Origin: Candidatus Omnitrophota bacterium
GTDB taxonomy: Bacteria > Omnitrophota > Gorgyraeia > B26-G9
DNA: 19,026 bases
Assembly: GCA_018399295.1 (NCBI GenBank)
Contig: JAGYOO010000003.1
Coordinates: 1 to 19,026 of the forward strand
Direction: 5' to 3'
Positions 1 to 6,262 of this stretch are shown in pieces. Each line of letters opens with the position of its first letter. Position 1 is the stretch's first letter. The notes under the pieces are model-generated. The model made no database searches. It was not told where the DNA came from and saw only the letters and a program-made list of their open reading frames with translations. Position numbers and translations under genes: made by a program.

Positions 1-96
1 ATAAACGCAGGGAGTAAAGCTAACCAGCACTCCGAAGATAAATACCGTAAAAAATGTCCAAAGCGTGACCGTATTAAGAGAAATATCCGCGACCAT
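1..96 (-). CDS. DsbD/CcdA-like membrane protein, N-terminus only (cut by window start)
   Basis: A short reading frame starts at ATG 96-94 and runs off the window after 32 codons; the in-frame TGA at 102-100 makes this the only ATG start. It reads a polar start (MVADISLN), then a hydrophobic helix (LWTFFTVFIFGVLVSF), then TPCVY. The motif F-T-P-C-V-Y at the end of the first transmembrane helix is the hallmark of the DsbD/CcdA membrane domain, whose cysteine carries electrons from cytoplasmic thioredoxin across the inner membrane. Family role (known): keep periplasmic thiol oxidoreductases or cytochrome c assembly factors reduced. No cleavable signal peptide or N-terminal periplasmic domain is seen before the first helix, so this is closer to CcdA or to short DsbD forms than to E. 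coli DsbD. The rest lies outside the window. Its leader is unusually structured (101-217). Confidence 0.75.
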   Translation of the reverse strand, partial: MVADISLNTVTLWTFFTVFIFGVLVSFTPCVY

Positions 97-100
97 AAAT

Positions 101-121
101 CAAGGCTCTTCTTTTGCCTTG
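101..121 (-). promoter_or_regulatory. RBS-loop hairpin just upstream of the DsbD-like start
   Basis: On the minus strand CAAGGC (121-116) and GCCTTG (106-101) form a 6-bp stem whose loop, AAAAGAAGA, holds the only purine-rich ribosome-binding candidate. It ends 5 nt before the ATG at 96. If it folds in the mRNA, the ribosome site sits in a loop and could be gated by alternative pairing. The stem is seen directly; the control role is inference. Confidence 0.4.
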
Positions 122-136
122 TGCAAAAATTATGCC

Positions 137-217
137 ACAGGGCTGGTTTGTCCGGCCGGGGTGCGAAAGACACGCCTTCCGGCCAGCTGTATTTTAGGAC
201 AAAAACCGAACATCCGG
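137..217 (-). other. Candidate structured RNA leader with upstream terminator-like hairpin
   Basis: Read on the minus strand, 217-201 gives CCGGATGTTCGG followed by TTTTT, a short terminator-like hairpin. Next, 190-137 folds as nested stems. ACAGCTGG (190-183) pairs with CCAG plus CTGT (146-143 and 140-137, with a CC bulge). CCGG (182-179) pairs with CCGG (155-152). GGCGTG (176-171) pairs with CACCCC (163-158) with one mismatch, around the loop TCTTTCG. It lies in the 5' leader of the DsbD-like gene. I could not match it to a known riboswitch class. The pairing is visible; that it is a regulatory RNA is inference. Confidence 0.35.
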
Positions 218-517
218 CAGCCCTTCACTCGAAGGGTTAACAATAATAACATATTAAGGTTATGATTACAGGCACCGGAAAAATAAATTTCCTGCCTGTT
301 GAACCTTTATTTTATCAGATATGATTTTTTTCTGCAACATAATGGATATCCTGTGTCAACCCATATTAGAAATGTCTTATTGTCACCAAAATAGAAAAGT
401 TTGTTTTACTTATGCAGTAAACTCAACTCCTGATAGTCCGAGATCCGCTGTTATTTTCTGAAGCCAGATAGCTCTTCACGAACCTGTTCCCGTCGTTGTT
501 TTAATTTAAGAACTTCA

Positions 518-657
518 GGGAAGCAGGGGGCCTTTCCCGCCCCCTTTCACCCCCAGGAGTCACTTAGAGTAATGACCGCCAAATTGGCGGTCATTTATTT
601 AAGTCAGGCTGGGGGTATCAGGACATCCAAGGGGGCAGGCATAGCCCCCTTCTTCCC
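518..657. repeat. ~140-bp foldback (imperfect inverted repeat) element, MITE-like
   Basis: The left arm 518-582 closely matches the reverse complement of the right arm 657-583. Both begin GGGAAG(C/A)AGGGGGC. Each arm contains its own hairpin AGGGGGC-N7-GCCCCCT (525-545 and 630-650). Both share ACCCCCAG (549-556; complement at 609-616). They meet in the central stem ATGACCGCC-aaatt-GGCGGTCAT (572-594). No target-site duplication is obvious at the ends and no ORF lies inside. It could be a miniature inverted-repeat element, a decayed insertion, or a bidirectional transcription block between the PilZ operon and the DsbD-like gene. Confidence 0.6.
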
Positions 658-664
658 AACCAAC

Positions 665-690
665 AAAAAATCCAACTTCATAAGTTGGAT
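665..690 (-). terminator. Second intrinsic terminator after the PilZ operon
   Basis: On the minus strand ATCCAACTT-ATG-AAGTTGGAT forms a perfect 9-bp stem with a 3-nt loop, followed directly by TTTTT. It lies 7 nt beyond the T-tract of the first terminator, giving a tandem stop. Confidence 0.75.
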
Positions 691-696
691 AAACTC

Positions 697-725
697 AAAA
701 AAAACCGACGTTATAAAAACGCCGG
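697..725 (-). terminator. First intrinsic terminator after the PilZ operon
   Basis: On the minus strand CCGGCGTT (725-718) pairs with AACGTCGG (712-705), with one G-U pair and a TTTAT loop, followed by eight T (704-697). It starts 36 nt past the stop of the second PilZ gene and is a textbook Rho-independent terminator for that operon. Confidence 0.85.
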
Positions 726-761
726 CCGTTCAAGCAGGTTGGTTCAAGACTGCGGAATAAC

Positions 762-1124
762 TCAGAGGTTTTCAATAAACCCGGCTAAACGTTTTTTATC
801 GTCATCACTTCCCCACCAGGAAAAGTTTATCCCGACCTCAAAACTGTTGTTTTCCTCTATTTGGGAGACCCGGACTATCCTGCCGTATATATCCCCAGTC
901 TTCATCTCGTCGCTGAAATCCAGTCGCATGGAAACAAGGGAATTCGGAGGAAGACGCTCCTCGGTTTGAAAGCTTATCCCCCCCAGACTCACGTCTTTAA
1001 CATGCCTGACCCCCCTTGACCGGGCCTCCGCCCACAAACGGGGATTCATCAGGCGATAGGCTATCTCCAGCCGCCGTTCAATCGGGATCCGCTTAAAATT
1101 TCTTTTTTCCTGTATTGGTTCCAT
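762..1124 (-). CDS. PilZ-domain protein (second of the operon)
   Basis: A 120-residue single-domain PilZ protein, a cytoplasmic receptor for cyclic di-GMP. Both signature motifs are present: RxxxR at R8-N-F-K-R12 and DxSxxG at D44-V-S-L-G-G49. The beta-barrel pattern follows (GRIVRVS, FEVGINFSWW) and a C-terminal helix ends the protein. The frame is open further upstream to 1199, but ATG 1124 is preferred. It has GGAG six nt upstream, it begins just before RxxxR, and it leaves a 16-nt gap to the upstream stop at 1141 rather than a 59-nt overlap. The gene closes the three-gene PilZ / 806-aa / PilZ operon. It is a paralogue of the first PilZ here: the endings YETGISFSCW and FEVGINFSWW align. 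The partner it controls is unknown; the adjacent 806-aa protein is the obvious candidate. Confidence 0.9.
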   Translation of the reverse strand: MEPIQEKRNFKRIPIERRLEIAYRLMNPRLWAEARSRGVRHVKDVSLGGISFQTEERLPPNSLVSMRLDFSDEMKTGDIYGRIVRVSQIEENNSFEVGINFSWWGSDDDKKRLAGFIENL

Positions 1125-1140
1125 AAGGGTCTCCAGATCT

Positions 1141-3561
1141 TTATATTGCCGCTTCCAACAACCCGCCGTTTTGATTGGCCATTGCGGGAAGCTTCTCATT
1201 ATTTAAAATCTCTTTTGCATCCGCAGGTCTTGCGGCGTTCATTTCATCCTGCCGCACTTCTTCCGACATTCTCTGCGGCAGCAGCTCAGGAATAAACTCA
1301 TAGTCCATTATTCTGACATTAAACAAGGCCGCCCGAACTTCCCGCCCCAATGGTGACGATCCATCCAGAAAAGGAGCCACCGCCCGGGTCAGGCGCCGGG
1401 TATCATATCCGGCCCGGGAAAAAGAGGCCAGCGCGTTCATGACAAATTCCGAGGCGGATGAGCTTAATCCTTCTTCCTGCTTAAGACCTTGTCTTACCGC
1501 CGTCAGACTCAGCAGAAAAAACTGCTTATCGATCACTGTCTGATCGTAATCCTTCTTTCCCACCAATTGGGACAGGCGTATTCTTCGCCCTTTGGAAGTC
1601 TCTCCCCCGGCAAAATAAGTCTTACTTATAAACGACCGCGCCAGGGCTGGTGTGATCATCTTATAATTCCTGCGGACCGTATCCAGAATTTCGATCTTTT
1701 TTGAATAATCCGCCTTTTGATAAAATCTGACAAGAGAATCCGTGTCCTGCTCTTTTGAAACCCTGGCCATTGTCTGCTCGGTCTTTTTCGTCACTGTTGA
1801 TATCTGCGTCACTCCTAAGACCTTAAGCCTTAATGACGCAAGCAGGGACTTCATCCGATAAAGCCCAAGCACGCGCCAGGCACGGGAAAACAACACCGCC
1901 GTACTCACCGCGGTCGCCCCCATAAACAAGCCGGCGTTCGCAACAGCCGCGGGAAACTGGGTGGCCGAATGCACGACTGTTGGAGTCAGAAGCATTCCCG
2001 AGGTTAATGCAAAAACTGCTGCCGGAGCGGCTGGTTTCAATTTCAATACAATCTTGTCCCATATTGAAGGATTTATCTTTCTCGCGTAATTCTTTTGGAT
2101 CCTTTTTTTCTCCTGCTGGCACTGTTTCCATTCCTTATCGCTTAAAAAAGGAAACTGCTGCACTTTAAGCAGGGGATAGTTTATTGTCTGTCCGCAGAAA
2201 TCATCATAAAACCACATCAGAACCGATACGCTTCTCAGTCCCCGCTCCAGGAACATCCCGTGCTGGGCCTGAAATTCCGCCCACCAGGGACCTTGACCGT
2301 TCTGACTGACCTCAGGATATCCCTGCTCCTTTAATGTTCTCCGGATAATGATAGCTGCCTGAAGCCAGCTGTCAAAAGGAGGAGTTCCTTTTTGCAGCAC
2401 ATCCGTCCATAGCCGGCGGTTAAAACTCATTACCAGATTCAAGGCCTGACTGTTGGTCAACTTGTGCCAGTTGAATATTTCCCCTGCCTCCTCCAGGCTT
2501 TGAAACGGCCAGCGCATCAAATGACCGGTAATGCCGCCCTCATGCGTCAGGATTGTCAGAATCACCTCTCTGAACAGTTCGTTATCAGTCTTTTGCAATT
2601 TTATCAGAATAGGGACCATGCTCATCCCCAATCCCACTTTTCTCTCTTCAAAATGCAGATAATCTTTATTTATGGTAATCATAGACGCTCCTGGGTCATT
2701 ACGGTTGTCCCAAAAGCCGACCATTGAAAATCCCGGCCAGAGCCCGGGGCTGTTATAATTAGAGATCAAGACATTGATTTCTCTCATCAACTCATCTGTC
2801 TCCGGCGGCAGTCCCATTTGTTTAAGAGTCTTTATAGTAGATGAATTGGCCTCGAATTGCGGATATTGAGTCAGACTGGGATTAAGTCGGGAGATCACTC
2901 CTCTAAAAAGTTTCTGCCTGACTGAAGGCTTTTGGACAAGAAAAACGTCCGTAACAATCAGAGAATTTTTTTCAATCTCCACTGCCGTGTTTGTAACTGT
3001 ACCCTTTTCGATTAAAGCCGGCTCATATCGTATTTCTTTTACGCCGGTTGCGGCCAGATCTTGAAAAACACGATCTGTTTCCAGGGAAAGCAGAAGCGTC
3101 AAAGCCTGTTGTCGGCTCAGATCATTATCAATGAGGCTGAACCCCAGCTCCTGGATATCCTCTTCCAGCTTTTTCTTTGTAAACGGATAGGGCAAAGCAG
3201 TCCGCAGCAGGTTGTAAAAAGAGGAATGAACATTACCTTCCATTGGAGGCGGCGGAGCAGACGGCGGAGGATATATTTCAAGGACGGGGCCTTGCGTTTC
3301 CCCGGAAGAAGTTACCGCCGGCCTACTCCCCTCCGGAATTTCAACTTGACTCTTGCTGGGGTCAATTGTTTCTTCATCATTGAACTCACTATAACCAGCT
3401 ACATTGCTTTGAAAGCTTAAAGAAAAATCGGTTTTTAAAGATATGCTTTGGATATTAACCGCGGGAGACAAAGTGTTGGCGTAGACTGAGGCTGTTCCAT
3501 TAAGGATAAAAGCGTTTATAAGTACCAGGCAAATTAACCGGCGCTCCTGCAATCGCAGCAT
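1141..3561 (-). CDS. Large exported/membrane protein of unknown family, between two PilZ genes
   Basis: 806 residues; I do not recognise the family. The ATG at 3561 has AAGGAG upstream and lies 16 nt after the first PilZ stop. Residues 1-29 form a signal peptide (RR, hydrophobic core LICLVLINAFIL, SVYA-N cleavage-like site). Next come a low-complexity acidic/Ser segment (55-95), a proline-rich linker (98-107) and a mainly helical region (110-500). That region contains T-H-E-G-G-I-T-G-H at 339-347, a His-Glu motif followed by a His but not the classical HExxH. Two hydrophobic segments (about 510-532 and 536-558) could be a membrane hairpin. A helical C-terminal part (600-760) and a polar tail follow. 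Sandwiched between PilZ genes, it may be a c-di-GMP-controlled envelope protein; this is inference. It is longer than typical periplasmic enzymes and could include a degenerate peptidase-like domain. Confidence 0.7.
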   Translation of the reverse strand: MLRLQERRLICLVLINAFILNGTASVYANTLSPAVNIQSISLKTDFSLSFQSNVAGYSEFNDEETIDPSKSQVEIPEGSRPAVTSSGETQGPVLEIYPPPSAPPPPMEGNVHSSFYNLLRTALPYPFTKKKLEEDIQELGFSLIDNDLSRQQALTLLLSLETDRVFQDLAATGVKEIRYEPALIEKGTVTNTAVEIEKNSLIVTDVFLVQKPSVRQKLFRGVISRLNPSLTQYPQFEANSSTIKTLKQMGLPPETDELMREINVLISNYNSPGLWPGFSMVGFWDNRNDPGASMITINKDYLHFEERKVGLGMSMVPILIKLQKTDNELFREVILTILTHEGGITGHLMRWPFQSLEEAGEIFNWHKLTNSQALNLVMSFNRRLWTDVLQKGTPPFDSWLQAAIIIRRTLKEQGYPEVSQNGQGPWWAEFQAQHGMFLERGLRSVSVLMWFYDDFCGQTINYPLLKVQQFPFLSDKEWKQCQQEKKRIQKNYARKINPSIWDKIVLKLKPAAPAAVFALTSGMLLTPTVVHSATQFPAAVANAGLFMGATAVSTAVLFSRAWRVLGLYRMKSLLASLRLKVLGVTQISTVTKKTEQTMARVSKEQDTDSLVRFYQKADYSKKIEILDTVRRNYKMITPALARSFISKTYFAGGETSKGRRIRLSQLVGKKDYDQTVIDKQFFLLSLTAVRQGLKQEEGLSSSASEFVMNALASFSRAGYDTRRLTRAVAPFLDGSSPLGREVRAALFNVRIMDYEFIPELLPQRMSEEVRQDEMNAARPADAKEILNNEKLPAMANQNGGLLEAAI

Positions 3562-3577
3562 TTTTTCTCCTTGAAAT

Positions 3578-3970
3578 TCAGCCGATGTTGTTAAATCTTA
3601 TCCCGGTTTTTCTGCGGTCTCCACTGGAGATCTTTCCATTAACAAACTGCTGAAGAAATCCTTCGTCTTTTTTATTCGGCCAGCAAGAAAAGCTGATCCC
3701 GGTCTCGTATCCGTTCTCACTTTCCCTTGTCCAGACAATCTTTCCCACAACCCCGACGGTCTTCATCAGGACATCCAGGTCGATGTTCAGAAAGGCCAGA
3801 GATCCGGGGACTACCTTCTCCGTACTTTTAACCGCTACTCCCACGGCGCTGATATTTTCCACCGGCCATACCGCGAACCGGCTTTCCCGGCTCTTCAATG
3901 TCAGCAATTTACAGTTGGCAATGGATCCCGGTATATTTATCCTTAAGCAGTTCCGTCTCTCCATGGTCAT
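3578..3970 (-). CDS. PilZ-domain protein (first of the operon)
   Basis: 131 residues from ATG 3970. RxxxR is R6-N-C-L-R10 and NxSxxG is N39-I-S-A-V-G44, so the c-di-GMP contacts look intact. A barrel (LAFLNIDLDV, GKIVWTR, YETGISFSCW) and a helix (KDEGFLQQFVNG) follow, then a short basic tail. The frame is open to 4075, but the extra 35 codons would run through the long hairpin at 4013-4050 and look non-coding (GGWAKARLPSLTLSVFSKK), so I reject that start. A second ATG at 3964 is equally possible; neither has a strong Shine-Dalgarno (AAGGATAGAG is distant). The gene leads the operon with the 806-aa protein (16-nt gap). No clear promoter was found; a TTGACA at 4085-4080 lacks a matching -10. 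Confidence 0.85.
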   Translation of the reverse strand: MTMERRNCLRINIPGSIANCKLLTLKSRESRFAVWPVENISAVGVAVKSTEKVVPGSLAFLNIDLDVLMKTVGVVGKIVWTRESENGYETGISFSCWPNKKDEGFLQQFVNGKISSGDRRKTGIRFNNIG

Positions 3971-3992
3971 AGCTCTGTCTCTATCCTTGTTT

Positions 3993-4050
3993 GTTTTCTT
4001 TGAGAAAACAGAGAGGGTGAGTGAAGGCAGTCTTGCCTTCGCCCACCCTC
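3993..4050 (-). terminator. Strong hairpin (likely terminator) after the ~647-aa secreted protein gene
   Basis: On the minus strand, GAGGGTG-GG-CGAAGGC (4050-4035) pairs with GCCTTCAC-TCACCCTC (4028-4013): a stem of about 16 bp with one mismatch and a G-U pair, loop AAGACT. A T-rich tail (TCTGTTTTCTC) follows, then a second small hairpin GTTTTCT/AGAAAAC (4009-3993). It lies 56 nt after the stop at 4106 and before the PilZ start, so it most likely ends the upstream transcript; it could also be a leader hairpin of the PilZ operon. Confidence 0.6.
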
Positions 4051-4105
4051 CCGTCCATTTGTTTGTTTTAAGCAACGGTTGTCAAGAACGATAGCAGCAG
4101 ACGTA

Positions 4106-6049
4106 TTACGCCTGCAGCAACAGGTTCACGAACTCTTCATAGTCCTTGCGCATCTCCTGATAGGTATTTTCATTAGCAATTACAACCTGCGCGAGGTCAG
4201 CCTGTCCCTGCTCTAAACCGGCCAGCACTCTCCTCTGCGTATCGGTAAGCCGGGGGGCCAAAGCCAGCCGCAGAAGTTCCATCCCGTTCAGACGGTCGCT
4301 GTTCTGAACCTTAATATAGTCAAGCGCGATGTTACCCGCGATTGCGGTGTCGCTGGAATACAATACTTTCAAACCGATTTCAGCGGCCGCGTCTTTATCC
4401 TGGGCCAGGCTGGTTTCATTGCCGGCCTCCAGATTCACCTTGCTTCCCAGTTGAGGATAGGCCACAGCCAGGGCATCCTCGATCGCGCCCAGATTATTTC
4501 CGCAGCTGATGATATTCACGGCACCGTCACGGGCATTGCTTCTGCCGAGAACATCAAAGATGACCGAGGCGGCAAACTTAGGAACAAAAACCGTCTTTCC
4601 ATCAACCTGACGTGACTCGAACAGCATCTCCGCGGTAAACGCGATAGTGTTGTCGTCGTTTAAGCCATTGATCTGAGCCTGAAGCGTATTCACGTCCACT
4701 GTGGTTGCCTTTTCCGACAAGCGGCGGATAGCCTCCACCATGCCCGCCCGAAGCCCGTCAAACTTCTCCTGCATCAGACGCTTTACGACTCCGAGAACGT
4801 TCTTGCCGCCGGCGGTTTCCAGTTCGCGCATTTTCTGCTGGTCATTACCAAAAACCTGCCTGACCGCGTCCATGGCTTCCGTCTGCGCGGCGACATCATC
4901 ATCAGATTTATTCATAAGCTCCCGGTTTACTCTTATATTATCGGCGACCTGGGCATCTGCCTGGGCAGCCTTGCTCTGAGCAACCTGAGCATCTTTGAAA
5001 TCGCTGATCTTCTGACCAAGCTGATTGTTGAAATCCTCACCTGAAACCGGTTTCTGTACCGTCTCGATAACATCTTTATGATCAGCAAAGCTCTGTTCCC
5101 GGCCCAGCGCGTTTACTTCATGCTGGATCTGCGAGCCCAGTTCTTTAGCCGTGAAGGAGTTATCCGCGAGGATCTTTCCCTCCAGCCCGATACTCCAAAC
5201 ACCATCGATGTTCGCGCCCACATGGACCCCATACTCGTGAGTGTCGCGATAGACACCGTTAACCGCGCCTAACTGACCATCCGTGAACATAATCTCGGCG
5301 ACCCCCAACCGGTAATGCTGATCAAGGGCAGAGCCCATACCGAAATCCATTAATTCTCCGCTATCCTGAAAAGCCGCTAGCGCCTGCTCCAACTGAGCCT
5401 GCTCCTGAGAGGTCAGCGAAAACGCAGATTCCACATCACTGCGATAGCTGTCTAATCCGGCCTGAACCCTGCTGCTCTCTGTCTCTTTAAAAGCCCGAAA
5501 GCTTGCCAGCACCTCATTTATAATACTGCTGAAATCACCCTGGTCCGAACGGCCGACAGCAGAGTTTGGATCGGATGTAGTTGAAGTGCTGGTTTTATCA
5601 AAAATATCAGTTACGCTGGCCTTGAGACTGGTCCCATCTTCTCCAACGTAGAAAGTCTCATTATTCTCGTTTACGATCTCAAGATAATTTTTGCCATCAG
5701 CGGTTTTAAGATTTATAGTAGCCTTACCTGCGGTAGCAGTCTGGTTATTTATCACATCAAGATTCGCTAATGCGGGGTTTTTCTTATGAAGATTATCCTG
5801 CCACATCTTTATCATAGACTGCCGCTCCTCAGGCGAATATTGACTTAAAAGAGAGACAAAGAAATTGAATCCCTCCCTTGCCTGAGCCTCATCTCCCATC
5901 TGCTGCGTCAGCCAGGACTGAAGCGCCAGGTTATCCAGTGAAGCAGTCATCGGCGCGCAATCAGCTAATCCAGAAAAAACAAATATCGCGGATACAACCA
6001 AAGCCAGAACCCTTCTCATCCGCTTACCTCCTTTTTTACCAACCATCAT
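4106..6049 (-). CDS. Secreted protein of unknown family with alpha/beta C-terminal module
   Basis: About 647 residues from ATG 6049; family not recognised. The basic N-terminus (KKGGKRMRR) and hydrophobic core (VLALVVSAIFVFSGLA, 14-29) form a signal peptide. The following LADC has Asp before Cys, a poor lipobox, so lipidation is doubtful. A helical, Gln/Ser-rich region spans about 40-230. Next is a beta-rich segment with GVHVG and GLEGKILAD, ending in Q-H-E-V (H310, E311) and a later H324. A long charged helical stretch (340-450) follows. The last ~180 residues look alpha/beta (VNIISCGNNLG, LKVLYSS, LDYIKV, then DRLNGMELLRLAL) and resemble the end of the 1788-aa protein. The gene has its own promoter (6128-6156). 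The TTG at 6073 is rejected because the Shine-Dalgarno lies inside that extension. ATG 6019, with its own AAGGAGG, is a real alternative. Confidence 0.7.
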   Translation of the reverse strand: MMVGKKGGKRMRRVLALVVSAIFVFSGLADCAPMTASLDNLALQSWLTQQMGDEAQAREGFNFFVSLLSQYSPEERQSMIKMWQDNLHKKNPALANLDVINNQTATAGKATINLKTADGKNYLEIVNENNETFYVGEDGTSLKASVTDIFDKTSTSTTSDPNSAVGRSDQGDFSSIINEVLASFRAFKETESSRVQAGLDSYRSDVESAFSLTSQEQAQLEQALAAFQDSGELMDFGMGSALDQHYRLGVAEIMFTDGQLGAVNGVYRDTHEYGVHVGANIDGVWSIGLEGKILADNSFTAKELGSQIQHEVNALGREQSFADHKDVIETVQKPVSGEDFNNQLGQKISDFKDAQVAQSKAAQADAQVADNIRVNRELMNKSDDDVAAQTEAMDAVRQVFGNDQQKMRELETAGGKNVLGVVKRLMQEKFDGLRAGMVEAIRRLSEKATTVDVNTLQAQINGLNDDNTIAFTAEMLFESRQVDGKTVFVPKFAASVIFDVLGRSNARDGAVNIISCGNNLGAIEDALAVAYPQLGSKVNLEAGNETSLAQDKDAAAEIGLKVLYSSDTAIAGNIALDYIKVQNSDRLNGMELLRLALAPRLTDTQRRVLAGLEQGQADLAQVVIANENTYQEMRKDYEEFVNLLLQA

Positions 6050-6062
6050 CACTTTCCTCCTT
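6019..6062 (-). promoter_or_regulatory. Two consecutive Shine-Dalgarno/ATG pairs
   Basis: AAGGAGG at 6062-6056 lies 6 nt before ATG 6049 (followed by a second ATG at 6046). A second AAGGAGG at 6033-6027 lies 7 nt before in-frame ATG 6019. Either start keeps the signal peptide; the longer form adds ten residues (MMVGKKGGKR) to its positively charged end. Confidence 0.8.
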
Positions 6063-6127
6063 ATTTTTAACAATTAATTATCAAGCTTTTTAAAACAATG
6101 ATAAGTTGCTTTCAATAAAAACGATAA

Positions 6128-6156
6128 AGTATACCATAGGTTTTTTTTATTTACAA
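6128..6156 (-). promoter_or_regulatory. Sigma-70-type promoter for the ~647-aa secreted protein gene
   Basis: On the minus strand TTGTAA (6156-6151), a 17-nt spacer and TATACT (6133-6128), with TG one base before the -10 (extended -10, TGGTATACT). An A8 tract lies in the spacer. The predicted start near 6121 gives a ~70-nt leader to ATG 6049. Confidence 0.8.
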
Positions 6157-6262
6157 GCTTAGGCAGCTTTTTTTTTAATTATTTTAATTAATTTAATCAC
6201 AATGACTTATGTTAATTAGAATCACTTTTCCGTCCTTATATTCCAGCAAAGCCAGCAGCTGC

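Larger units (their letters stand above)
97..761. other. Long intergenic region (leader, foldback element, tandem terminators)
   Basis: No convincing gene lies in these 665 bases. From low to high coordinates they hold the DsbD-like leader hairpins (101-217), a CCCTT/AAGGG hairpin (221-235), an 11-bp interrupted stem (268-299) and an AT-rich stretch (300-450) with no clear promoter pair. A stop-to-stop minus-strand frame at 453-547 lacks a start codon but ends in a plausible charged helix (KLKQRREQVREELSGFRK), so it may be a decayed gene end. The foldback element (518-657) and two intrinsic terminators of the upstream operon (665-725) complete the region. Confidence 0.6.

Noticed and set aside
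120..190. Plus-strand resemblance to a c-di-GMP-I (GEMM) riboswitch (ACAGGGC, CGAAAGA, CCTTCCGGCC)
   Set aside because: The conserved GGCAAACC and GCAAAGCC blocks are absent, there is no gene downstream on that strand, and the coding context is on the minus strand.
572..760. 62-codon plus-strand frame
   Set aside because: It is made of the foldback element and two terminators read in sense, with no ribosome site or conserved features.
1125..1199. Upstream extension of the second PilZ gene
   Set aside because: It would overlap the upstream gene by 59 nt and adds non-PilZ residues; ATG 1124 has a good Shine-Dalgarno.
3971..4075. Upstream extension of the first PilZ gene
   Set aside because: It runs through a long hairpin that looks like the terminator of the preceding gene, and the added residues do not look like protein.
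4080..4085. TTGACA as a -35 for the PilZ operon
   Set aside because: No acceptable -10 lies 16-18 nt downstream, and the strong hairpin follows instead.
5957..5968. Lipobox (LADC) in the ~647-aa protein
   Set aside because: Asp directly before Cys does not fit the usual Gly/Ala/Ser at that position; ordinary signal peptidase I cleavage is as likely.
6050..6073. TTG start for the ~647-aa protein
   Set aside because: The AAGGAGG ribosome site lies within this extension, so translation should start at 6049 or 6019.
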